Assembly (NCBI GenBank): GCA_028641055.1
Contig: CM054057.1
Location: 578,922,610-578,986,609 of the forward strand
Reading direction: 5' to 3'
Source: Alopecurus myosuroides
Lineage: Eukaryota > Streptophyta > Magnoliopsida > Poales > Poaceae
Length of the DNA stretch: 64,000 bases
The notes below the pieces were generated by a model, which ran no database searches, was not told the origin of the DNA, and saw only the letters and a program-made list of their open reading frames with translations. Position numbers and translations under genes: made by a program. This document shows positions 56,054 to 64,000 of the stretch, piece after piece (the stretch's first letter is position 1; each line of letters begins with the position of its first letter).

Positions 56054-59000
56054 AAACGACGTCAGGCGTGAAATTCCGATCTGGGATACTAGGCGGAATT
56101 GGAAGATCGATCACTGTCGGAAGCTTGGAATTCGACGACGACGTCGGGCGCTTCCTCGACAATGGATCCTACATACCGGCGCAAAACCACCTGGTAAGTG
56201 CCTGCGTTTTACCGATTGGATCTGCTAACATCTTTATCGGATTAACCGCGGAGGCGATGGGGTTTTGCGGTGGAAGCAAGTATTTCCCACCCGCCCTATA
56301 CCCAGTCGAAGACGACTATGATGCCGGATTTTGCTCAGATCGCCGACAAAGAAGTGACTCACACTTTATCGGCATGGTGCAATCTGAAGTCGCCGAAAAC
56401 ACGGATGATGGAAATCCCGTGCAAAAGGCAGACAACAATACACCCGTCACAGAGACGGAAGAACCAATACCCGTCACAGAGACGGAAGACATCCGTCAAT
56501 CAGACGGTGAACTCGGAAACAGAGTCCGTGCTTGCCGCCATAGAGGCGAGATTGGAGTCGGAAACCGGATCGGATAACTTCGATTCCGAAGACGAAGACG
56601 ATGATGCCTTCGTAAGAAAAGTTAAATCCTTTCAAGAGGGATTCCATGAAGTGCTAATGGCAAAACCAGCTGATACAACGGGTGCCGACAGCCAGGAAAG
56701 CCCTAAAACTCCTCCGCCAGTGGAAGAGAGAGAAGACGGAGAAACTTCTCCGATATTCCCTAATGTCAAGGAGATGACAGAAGATGAACCTGTCAAAAAA
56801 CCTCCTTCTTCCAAGAAAAAGCACCGTGCTTCTAAAAACTCCAGTACAAACTCCGGAAGAAAAAGTCAGCTGATCTCGCTGATGAAAACCTGGAAGTTGG
56901 AGATATTAGTGGCACAAAGCCCGCGGAAAAGAAATCTAAGGAAATCACTGCTCCGCCAATGACAGAACTGGAAGAGCAAAAACTGTTACAAACACCAGTG
57001 GGACCAGATGAACCCCCTGAGATGCTGGAAGCCAGGAGACAAGCTTTCCAACGGCAACAGCAACATCTGCTTAGATCTCGGCAACATCTCCAACAAACCC
57101 ATAATGACATCAAAGTCATGAAGGAAGAAATAGAGGAGTACGAGAGAAAGCATAGATCTGCCTTAAAACCTACTAGGTTACCCGGAATCGCAAAACCGGA
57201 AGAACTGCCGCCAAAAGAAAGGTTTTATAACCCATCTTGGCAAAAGCAGTTAAACGGCAAAGATGCCAAGGGCGAACCAATATACAAAACCGCAGCTGAA
57301 AACGCGGAAGCAGCGTTCGCCATTCTAAACAACGATCTGTACTCCAACGGGGAAAAACTCCAAGGGGTGTATGCTTTCCTAGGAAAAGCATTACAGCAGC
57401 AACAGCAAGGACAAGAGCGATCAGGGAGGCTGCATGATAATTCCGCCCTCTGCAAAACAGTTACTTGCGCTGCTGGAGCACCTGGACCGGAAGAACCCGG
57501 AGATTCGGATAAAAAAGAGGATCCGAGAAAAGATAAGAAAAACCCCGACAACCGGGACGAGCGTCTAGAACCGGACCTCATCTCCCGAAAGATGGATATA
57601 AACCACACGATCGGGAAGACAAACACCGGAATGACGGTAAAATAATGCCACCTCCGAGAAACCCAGCTGAAAAAGCTGGAAGATACGATACACCTCACAG
57701 ACGTGAAAGATCTCGGACACCGCCTAAAGATAAGGAAAGGTACAGGAGCAGGACTCCACCTAATCCCAGGGGGCGTGACAACGGAAGAGATAGAGATAAC
57801 CTCGGAAAAACGCGTCCGCGCAACAATGGAAAAGAAAGGAGCAGATCCCCTTCTGTCCATTCAGCCGGGAGATACTCTGCACATATTGATAGAGCAGAAA
57901 AGGATGATCTTTACTTTGGTCCTAAGTGTTTTACTGACAGGATCCGAAGGATAACCCTGCATTCTGGCTTTGCCAAAGTTGGTCCAACCTACCAAAAATA
58001 TACCGGCAGTACAAACCCGGATACCTGGCTTTCAGATTATTACACAGCCGTCCAAATCAACAACGGGACAGACCTGGAAGCTGTCAAGTTTCTTCCCCTA
58101 ATGTTGCTAGACGGAGCCAGAGATTGGATCAATGGTTTACCATCAAGAACTGTCGACAGTTGGGATGATATGGCGAGAGTATTTACTCAGCATTTTCGGG
58201 GAACATACAACGACCAAATAGCATCAACCAGCTGAACCGTTGCACCCAATTTGAAGACGAACCATACGTGGATTTCATCTCCAGATGGACTGCAATGAAG
58301 AATAGTTGCTCTGGAGTAACTGACGTACAAGCAATGCATGCTTTCGTCAATGGCCTAAAACCCGGACTTGTACCGTTCATGGTTGGTTCTAAAAAGCAAA
58401 GATCTCGGATCCATGCTTACAACCGCTAATGAGCATGCTGCAGCCGAAGATGATATCAGAGCAAGAGGAGGCAATATTGAGTCACTGATACTGGCCAAGA
58501 AAACACCTCGTTCTGATAAAAAAGGAACTCCGGAGTCAACAACAAAGCCCAAGGAGGTTAACATAGCCTTTGGAGGAGAAAAAGTGAACAAGTGGAAAGG
58601 CCGCAGTCCAGATCCAATCAATTACACTCCGAAGAATGGGAGAGAATTAAGTCGGAACCCTGCGTCCACCACTCTCAGTTTGGGAAACCAACCCACACAA
58701 ACGCGCAATGCCGGCTAAACAAGCATATGAAAGGCAATGCAGGATCCGGAAATAAAGGGAAGGGTTCCAAGAGGAAACCTGCCAAACAAAAGCCAGAAGC
58801 TGAAAAAGAAGACAGTGAATCGGACACCGATGACAAAATCCAGGAACAACAGCGAAAAGGCGAACCCAAATTTCCGAGAGTTGACGGAGAAGCAATGTTA
58901 ACTTTCCTAGCAACCCCGTCAGCAAAGGTGGCCAAAAGAACACTTCGAGAAATAAACGCGGTTGTTCCTGCGACCCCGAAATTCTTGAAGTACTCCAACA

Positions 59001-59098
59001 CACCGATAATCTGGGATCAGTCAGATCATCCCGGAAATATCCCTGAACCCGGCACACAAGCTCTTGTTGTAAGCCCTATGTTCAAAACACTAGGCTAA
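56054..59098 (+). pseudogene. gag: Gag region of the Tat element, multiple frameshifts
   Basis: The protein is spread over several frames, changing near 56510, 56865, 57576, 58208, 58388, 58632 and 59095. The order is recognisable: acidic N-terminal part with tandem TVTETEE-type repeats (56440-56490), a helical Gln/Glu-rich segment (QRQQQHLLRSRQHLQQ), an Arg/Ser-Pro-rich stretch (57680-57860), the capsid domain (TGSTNPDTWLSDYYTAVQ, LMLLDGARDWINGLP, WDDMARVFTQHF), a Cys/His zinc-knuckle-like CVHHSQFGKPTHTNAQC near 58663, and a basic-acidic tail. Gag would form the particle; this copy cannot make it in one frame. Confidence 0.75.
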
Positions 59099-59103
59099 GA
59101 AGA

Positions 59104-59685
59104 GTGCTGATGGACGGAGGATCCAGCATCAATATAATGTACCTGGATACACTGAAGCACTTGAAGATCTCCGAGTCCCAGCTCAACTACAGCAATATAC
59201 GCTTCCACGGCATTGTTCCTGGCAGGCAAGCACGATCCCTAGGAGAAATTTCCCTAGATGTCACCTTCGGAGATAAAGATCACTTCCGGCAGGAAAAAGT
59301 ATCCTTCGAAGTAGTGCCGTTCGAAAGCGTGTATCACGCAATACTCGGACGTCCGGCTTTCGCCTAGTTTATGGCAAGATCTTGCTATATCTACAACAAG
59401 CTGAAGATGCCAGGACCCAAAGGAGGAGTAATCACCATTGCCGGTGATTTCAAGCTGGCAAACGAGTTGGAGAAGCAAAACGCCCTTTGCGCTCAAAGAG
59501 TTATAGCTCAGGAAGAACTGAAGGAGTTAGCCAAGGAGGTATCGCCGAAAGAAATGCCGGCAGGAAAAGAAACTCGGAGGCCAACAGATAGCTTCAAGGC
59601 GTCCGAGAATACAAGACAGGTAATCCTAGATCCCAAAGATCCGACAAAATTCGTCGTTGTAGGGACTGGGATGACCGACAAATAG
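59104..59685 (+). pseudogene. Aspartic protease of the Tat element, with two nonsense codons
   Basis: LMDGGSSINIMYLDTL carries the active Asp-Gly of a retroviral-type aspartic protease (usually DTG or DSG; here DGG). IRFHGIVPGRQARSLGEI and YHAILGRPAFA complete the fold. The frame is the same as the downstream pol but is broken by TAG at 59366-59368 and TAG at 59683-59685, just before the RT part, each one base from a sense codon. Confidence 0.8.
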
Positions 59686-59748
59686 GAAGGCGAGCTCATC
59701 AAGTTCCTCCGTGAGAACTGGGATATTTTTGCCTGGTGTCCAGCTGAC

Positions 59749-62700
59749 ATGCCAGGCGTACCCAGGGAGCTTGCTGAGCACCAACTCAAGGTTATTCCTG
59801 GATCAAAACCCGTCAAACAAGGTCTCCGTCGATTTGACGGAAGAAGACGGAAGGCTATTGGCAAGGAAATTATCCGGCTTTTAGCAGCGGATTTCATCAA
59901 GGAGGTAATCCATACTGATTGGTCCGCAAATCCGGTATTAGTGCCGAAGAAAGACACCACTGCTCTTAGAATGTGTATAGATTACACAGGACTGAACAAG
60001 CTGTGTCCGAAAGATAGGTTTGCGTTACCACGAATCGATCAAATAATAGATGCCACTGCAGGCTCCGAGCTTTTATGCTTTTTGGATGCATACTCAGGGT
60101 ACCACCAAATACACATGAAAAAGGAAGATCAAATCAAGACTTCTTTTATAACCCCGTACGGGACGTATTACTACGTAACCATGCCTTTTGGCCTGAAGAA
60201 CGCAGGTGCAACCTACCAGCGTTGCATGCAACGTTGTTTGCATAGTCAGATTGGAAAAAATGTCCATGTTTACGTGGACGATATTGCCGTCGTAACCAAG
60301 GAAAAAGATACACTCCTTGAGGATTTGCGAGAAACTTTCGAAAACTTACGCACCTACCAGATGAAGTTGAATCCATCTAAGTGCGTATTCGGGGTTCCCT
60401 CAGGAAAACTTCTGGGTTTTATCGTTTCTCATAGAGGAATAGAAGTTAACCCGGAAAAGATCAAGGCAATCTTAAACATCTCAAAACCTACGTGCGTAAA
60501 AGATGTCCAAAGATTGACGGGTTCCGCCGCAGCCGTTAGCAGATTTATCAGTCGGCTGGGGGATAAAGCCTTACCACTATACAAACTGCTGAAGAAATCC
60601 GACAAGTTCGAGTGGACAGAGGAGGCCGACGCAGCGCTGACCCAGTTGAAGGAAACCTTGATGAAAGCTCCTATTTTGGCATCTCCAAAAGACGAAGAAC
60701 CTATGCTATTATACCTTACGGCGACAAACCGGGTTATTAGCGCGGTAATCGTTGTAGAACGGACAAGGGAAGAGCAAAGCATACCAGACCAGCATCCGGT
60801 ATATTACATAAGCGAAGTTTTTTCCGAATCCAAACAAAGGTACCCGCACTATCAAAAGCTGGCATATGGCGTATTTTTTGCATCTAGAAAATTGCGTCAT
60901 TATTTCCAAGGACATTCCATAACAGTGGTATGTAAAGCACCACTAGGGGATATTATAAACAATGCAGAGGCAACTGGCCGAGTAGCCAAATGGGGCATCG
61001 AGCTGGCGGCCTTCGACATTAAGTACCAGCCAAGAACGGCAATAAAATCCCAGGTTTTGGCAGATTTTGTTGCCGACTGGACAGAAGCAATGGAAAATAC
61101 ACCAATGCCAGAGTCCGAGTATTGGATCATGCACTTTGATGGATCCAAGATGAAGGAAGGAGCTGGGGCTGGCGTAGTCCTAAAATCTCCTAAGGGAGAT
61201 ATAATGGAATACGTATTACAAATACACTTCAACGCCAGTAATAATGTGGCAGAATACGAAGCTCTGCTTCATGGCTTGCATATTGCAAAAGAAATAGGGG
61301 TTAAACGCATCCTGTGTTATGGAGACTCAGACTTGGTACAGCATCAGCTAAACCAAACCTGGGACGCGAAAAGCCCTATAATGGCCGAATATCGGAGAAC
61401 GGTGGATGAGTTCGCCATCTGTTTGTTCGGGTTCGAGGTCCTTCACATAAAAAGGGAGGAAAATTGGAACGCGGATGCGTTAGCCCGCATGGGATCAGAG
61501 AGAGTAAAAACTTTGCCACCAGGGGTATTCGTTCAGCATTTGCACGAGCCATCCATAAAAGGTGGAGATATTGATTATCCTCTGGCATCCGAAGCAATCG
61601 AAGTCATGCTCGTTAAGCCGGATTGGACAATTCCATATTTAAACTTCTTAGTCAATCAGAAGTACCCGGAAGGAGCAGACGAAGTCTTGCAAAGACAAAT
61701 ACAGCGTCGATGCAAAGGATATGTTGTAATTGACGATTGTCTGTACAAACGCAGTACTTCCGGAATTTTCCAACGGTGTATCTCACCAGAAGAAGGGAAA
61801 GAAATACTGGAAGAAATCCATGCCGGTGATTGCGGACATCATGCTCAATCAAAAAGCATAGTCAAAAAAGCATTCCGGGCAGGGTTTTTCTGGCTAACAG
61901 CCAAGACAGACGCCGAGCGCATAGTTAATACGTGCGAAGGATGTCAATATTACGCCAAGCAGACAAATTTGCCGGCCCAAGCACTAAAAACTATCCCCAT
62001 CACATGGCCGTTTGCGGTCTGGGGGCTAGATATGATGGGACCGTTCAAAACTGCAAGAGGTGGACTTACACATCTACTGGTAGCAGTAGATAAGTATACC
62101 AAATGGGTAGAGGCTAAACCCATCAAAAAGCTGGACGGTGCAATTGCCAGAAATTTCATCATTGATTTAGTGATGAGATATGGCGTCCCACACAGCATAA
62201 TAACCGACAACGGGACAAATTTCTCCATCGGAGAGTTGGCAAAATATTGCCAACAAACGGGAATTCGCCTAGACCTAGCATCTGTGGCGCACCCGCAATC
62301 CAATGGGCAGGTTGAAAGGATGAACAGTTCAATCCTGCAAGGAATACGCCCAAGACTCGAATCTCCTCTTCACAGAGCAGCGGGAGCATGGGTGGAGGAA
62401 TTACCGTCCGTACTCTGGAGTATTCGAACGACGCCAAATAGATCAACAGATCAAACCCCGTTTTTCCTAGTATACGGGGCGGAAGCTATCCTCCCAACGG
62501 ACATGATACATGACAGCCCTAGAGTGCAAGAGTTTGATGACTCAAATGCCGAAGAAGCACGACAGGATGCCGTTGATCTCTTAGAAGAAGAGCGAGAGCT
62601 TGTGCTTCAAAGATCCGCCATTTACCAGCAAGGTTTGCGGCGTTACCATAGTCGGAAAATCAGGCATCGTTCTTTCAAAGAAGGTGACCTAGTACTCAGG

Positions 62701-62919
62701 CTGGTACAGCAAAGGAAACACAAATTAGCCCCAAAATGGGAAGGACCATTCGTCATAAGTAAAGCCATGAAGAATGGATCATACTATCTTGTCGATATTC
62801 GAGATATGGAGGATGATCCAGATAAGCCGAATCGCAAAAGAAAGAGAAAAATAGATGATGAGCTAGGAGAGACAAAAAGACCTTGGAGTATCCAGCAGTT
62901 ACGTCCCTTCTATACTTAG
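59749..62919 (+). CDS. pol: Tat Pol: reverse transcriptase, RNase H, archaeal-type RNase H, integrase
   Basis: 1056 open codons in the protease frame; the native polyprotein started upstream, beyond the stop at 59683. RT covers residues about 50-230, with FLDAYSGYHQI and the catalytic YVDD at 175-178. The retroviral-type RNase H (about 290-415) has lost clear acidic motifs (LLYLTATNRVISAVIV). A second, archaeal-type RNase H (about 455-585) has FDGSKMKEGAGAGVVL, NNVAEYEALLHGL and GDSDLVQHQL and likely does the RNA cutting. Integrase: zinc finger HAGDCGHH ... CEGCQYY (about 692-733), catalytic Asp at WGLDMMG (about 759), Asp at ITDNGTNF (about 818), Glu at PQSNGQVERMN (about 852). It ends QQLRPFYT. 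No frameshift inside. Confidence 0.9.
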   Translation: MPGVPRELAEHQLKVIPGSKPVKQGLRRFDGRRRKAIGKEIIRLLAADFIKEVIHTDWSANPVLVPKKDTTALRMCIDYTGLNKLCPKDRFALPRIDQIIDATAGSELLCFLDAYSGYHQIHMKKEDQIKTSFITPYGTYYYVTMPFGLKNAGATYQRCMQRCLHSQIGKNVHVYVDDIAVVTKEKDTLLEDLRETFENLRTYQMKLNPSKCVFGVPSGKLLGFIVSHRGIEVNPEKIKAILNISKPTCVKDVQRLTGSAAAVSRFISRLGDKALPLYKLLKKSDKFEWTEEADAALTQLKETLMKAPILASPKDEEPMLLYLTATNRVISAVIVVERTREEQSIPDQHPVYYISEVFSESKQRYPHYQKLAYGVFFASRKLRHYFQGHSITVVCKAPLGDIINNAEATGRVAKWGIELAAFDIKYQPRTAIKSQVLADFVADWTEAMENTPMPESEYWIMHFDGSKMKEGAGAGVVLKSPKGDIMEYVLQIHFNASNNVAEYEALLHGLHIAKEIGVKRILCYGDSDLVQHQLNQTWDAKSPIMAEYRRTVDEFAICLFGFEVLHIKREENWNADALARMGSERVKTLPPGVFVQHLHEPSIKGGDIDYPLASEAIEVMLVKPDWTIPYLNFLVNQKYPEGADEVLQRQIQRRCKGYVVIDDCLYKRSTSGIFQRCISPEEGKEILEEIHAGDCGHHAQSKSIVKKAFRAGFFWLTAKTDAERIVNTCEGCQYYAKQTNLPAQALKTIPITWPFAVWGLDMMGPFKTARGGLTHLLVAVDKYTKWVEAKPIKKLDGAIARNFIIDLVMRYGVPHSIITDNGTNFSIGELAKYCQQTGIRLDLASVAHPQSNGQVERMNSSILQGIRPRLESPLHRAAGAWVEELPSVLWSIRTTPNRSTDQTPFFLVYGAEAILPTDMIHDSPRVQEFDDSNAEEARQDAVDLLEEERELVLQRSAIYQQGLRRYHSRKIRHRSFKEGDLVLRLVQQRKHKLAPKWEGPFVISKAMKNGSYYLVDIRDMEDDPDKPNRKRKRKIDDELGETKRPWSIQQLRPFYT

Positions 62920-63544
62920 TTCAATATCTATGTAAACATCTTTTGAGATCATGAAATAAAGAAGTCGGAATTCTTACATCCATGTTTTTACAAGTTCATT
63001 ACAGTACAAAACGCGATCTTATCTATTTCCCAATGATCTTACAAAATACTCAATGTTAACCCGAATTGTGCCTGCGTGCTCGGTGTTTAAAAGCTGAACG
63101 ATTCAGCCTGCTAAAGGTTAAAGGAAACTCGGATTGTGCCTGCGTGCCCAAGTTTCAAATTAGTTCCTTACCATTCTCAAAGTGTTATTTGATTATGGAT
63201 GTGTTGGGTCACTGAAACTAGTCGGTAAAATTGACTATAGCATAATCCGTGTAATCGAGTTTCAAAACTGCTTGGTTCGTCCTCAGTTACTCGGCACGAT
63301 GATTCTTATTGCTACCAGAGCCATTTCAAGCACTAAAGGCAGTTAAAACACATTTTCCGGATTACTTAGAAGATAAAAGGAATAACCAAACCCGACAAAA
63401 CTTTGCAAGGAATTTAATAATTCACAACTGTAAAAGGTGGAGTTCTTGTTTCAGCAAAAGGTACAGAAGCAGTACAATATGAATTACATTGTAAAAAAGA
63501 AAATGCTTCTGTACACATCCATCATCCAGGTCAAGTGCGCCCCC
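62920..63544 (+). other. Spacer between pol and the antisense ORF
   Basis: No ORF. A short direct repeat, GGATTGTGCCTGCGTGC-like, occurs near 63063 and 63132. This kind of non-coding spacer is usual downstream of pol in Tat elements. Confidence 0.5.
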
Positions 63545-64000
63545 TTAAACTTCTGAGTTTTCATCACTGCTATCATTCTCGGGGGCTGCGGGCACTTCTT
63601 CTTCCGGATAAGTAATGGAGATATTCACCATGGAGGCAATCTGAGTGGCGTGGCCTTCAACTTCATTAAAGATCGCATTTATTTGTGCTTCTGTACATTC
63701 TTGAGGAATACCGGATGCTACACGCCAGGATTTTGCATCAGGGTAGTGTAAGCGCACGAGGCCAAGTGCCATTCGCGCACCACCCCGTGCAGCAGAGCGA
63801 AGGAAAGATTCCTTCGAATTTGCTACCTCCATGATGGCATCCGGAAGTCGGTAAACTTCTGAAGATTGTATACTACTTGCGGGCAGGAATTTATTAATTA
63901 AATGCATTCCTGCATTTCTGATTGAATTCCATATCCTCCCAAAGGCCCGGATCTTTTCAGTCCGAGAAATTCCTGGAAAATTTCCTGCTTTTTTGACAAA
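63545..64000 (-). CDS. Tat antisense ORF, C-terminal part (open to the window edge)
   Basis: Minus-strand frame ending at 63545. The methionine at 63907 is not the true start: the frame stays open for another 31 codons up to 64000 (reading FVKKAGNFPGISRT at the edge), so at least 151 codons are present. Residues before the tail (FLRSAARGGARMALGLVRLHYPDAKSW, then ASGIPQECTEAQINAIF) look like the C-terminal region shared by plant proteins with the 'putative gypsy type transposon' domain; the tail is acidic (PEEEVPAAPENDSSDENSEV). It corresponds in position to the antisense gene at 19999-24663, whose C-terminus differs. The role is unknown. Confidence 0.7.
   Translation of the reverse strand, partial: FVKKAGNFPGISRTEKIRAFGRIWNSIRNAGMHLINKFLPASSIQSSEVYRLPDAIMEVANSKESFLRSAARGGARMALGLVRLHYPDAKSWRVASGIPQECTEAQINAIFNEVEGHATQIASMVNISITYPEEEVPAAPENDSSDENSEV

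Larger units (their letters stand above)
55461..64000 (+). mobile_element. Tat-lineage Gypsy retrotransposon (3' end outside window)
   Basis: 5' LTR, primer binding site, gag, protease, RT, RNase H, a second (archaeal-type) RNase H, integrase, spacer and an antisense ORF, in that order. The extra RNase H between RT-RNase H and integrase, together with the antisense ORF, is diagnostic of the Tat lineage (Ogre/Retand/Grande relatives). It inserted into the 3' LTR of the deleted Tekay-like element. The 3' LTR and right target duplication lie beyond 64000. Confidence 0.9.

Noticed and set aside
1..64000. CRISPR arrays, bacterial operons, rRNA or complete tRNA genes
   Set aside because: None seen; introns, LTRs and transposon types show plant nuclear DNA.

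Overview
The window looks like intergenic DNA from a large, repeat-rich grass genome, most likely the wheat/barley tribe (Triticeae). It consists almost entirely of nested transposable elements: Gypsy-type LTR retrotransposons with initiator-Met or GGCGCC-type primer binding sites, solo LTRs with 5-bp target duplications, CACTA, Harbinger and Mutator-like DNA elements, and one LINE remnant. The only host gene I can support is a broken cytochrome P450. The species is inferred from style and familiarity of the repeats, not from a database search.

Layout. 1-8020: two long LTRs (the first cut by the window edge) around a 0.5-kb non-coding interior; this element has inserted into the gag of a minus-strand Athila/Tat-type Gypsy element (8021-10832), which abuts a Mutator-like fragment (10833 to about 11700). 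13419-19832: a very long solo LTR with TSD TTTAA, containing a 0.5-kb terminal-inverted-repeat element with a 9-bp TSD (14882-15373). About 19838-25686: the 3' end of a Tat-lineage Gypsy element with its antisense ORF and 3' LTR; a complete 2.8-kb CACTA element (20407-23224, TSD ACA) sits in an exon of that antisense ORF and carries its own three-exon gene for a B3-like protein. 27047-37786: an Athila-lineage element on the minus strand, whose LTR is split by a plus-strand solo LTR, itself split by another solo LTR, with one more solo LTR in its interior and an env-like ORF remnant. 39008-48347: the P450 pseudogene. Its exon 1 is split by a deleted minus-strand chromovirus-like element (TSD GTTCG), and intron 1 holds a LINE remnant that is itself split by a Harbinger element (TSD TAA). 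49548-55460: an internally deleted Gypsy element with about 4.8-kb LTRs; its 3' LTR is interrupted by a second Tat element (55461 to the window end) with a nearly intact pol and an antisense ORF that runs off the window.

How the parts relate. Autonomous-type enzymes (RT, RNase H, integrase) survive only in the 55461-64000 Tat element and, truncated, in the 39297-43327 element. All others are LTR-only, deleted or non-autonomous. The DNA transposons each carry an accessory, DNA-binding-like gene (B3-like in CACTA, Myb/trihelix-like ORF1 in Harbinger) but no recognisable transposase, so they would depend on enzymes supplied from elsewhere. The insertion order can be read directly from the target duplications in several places.
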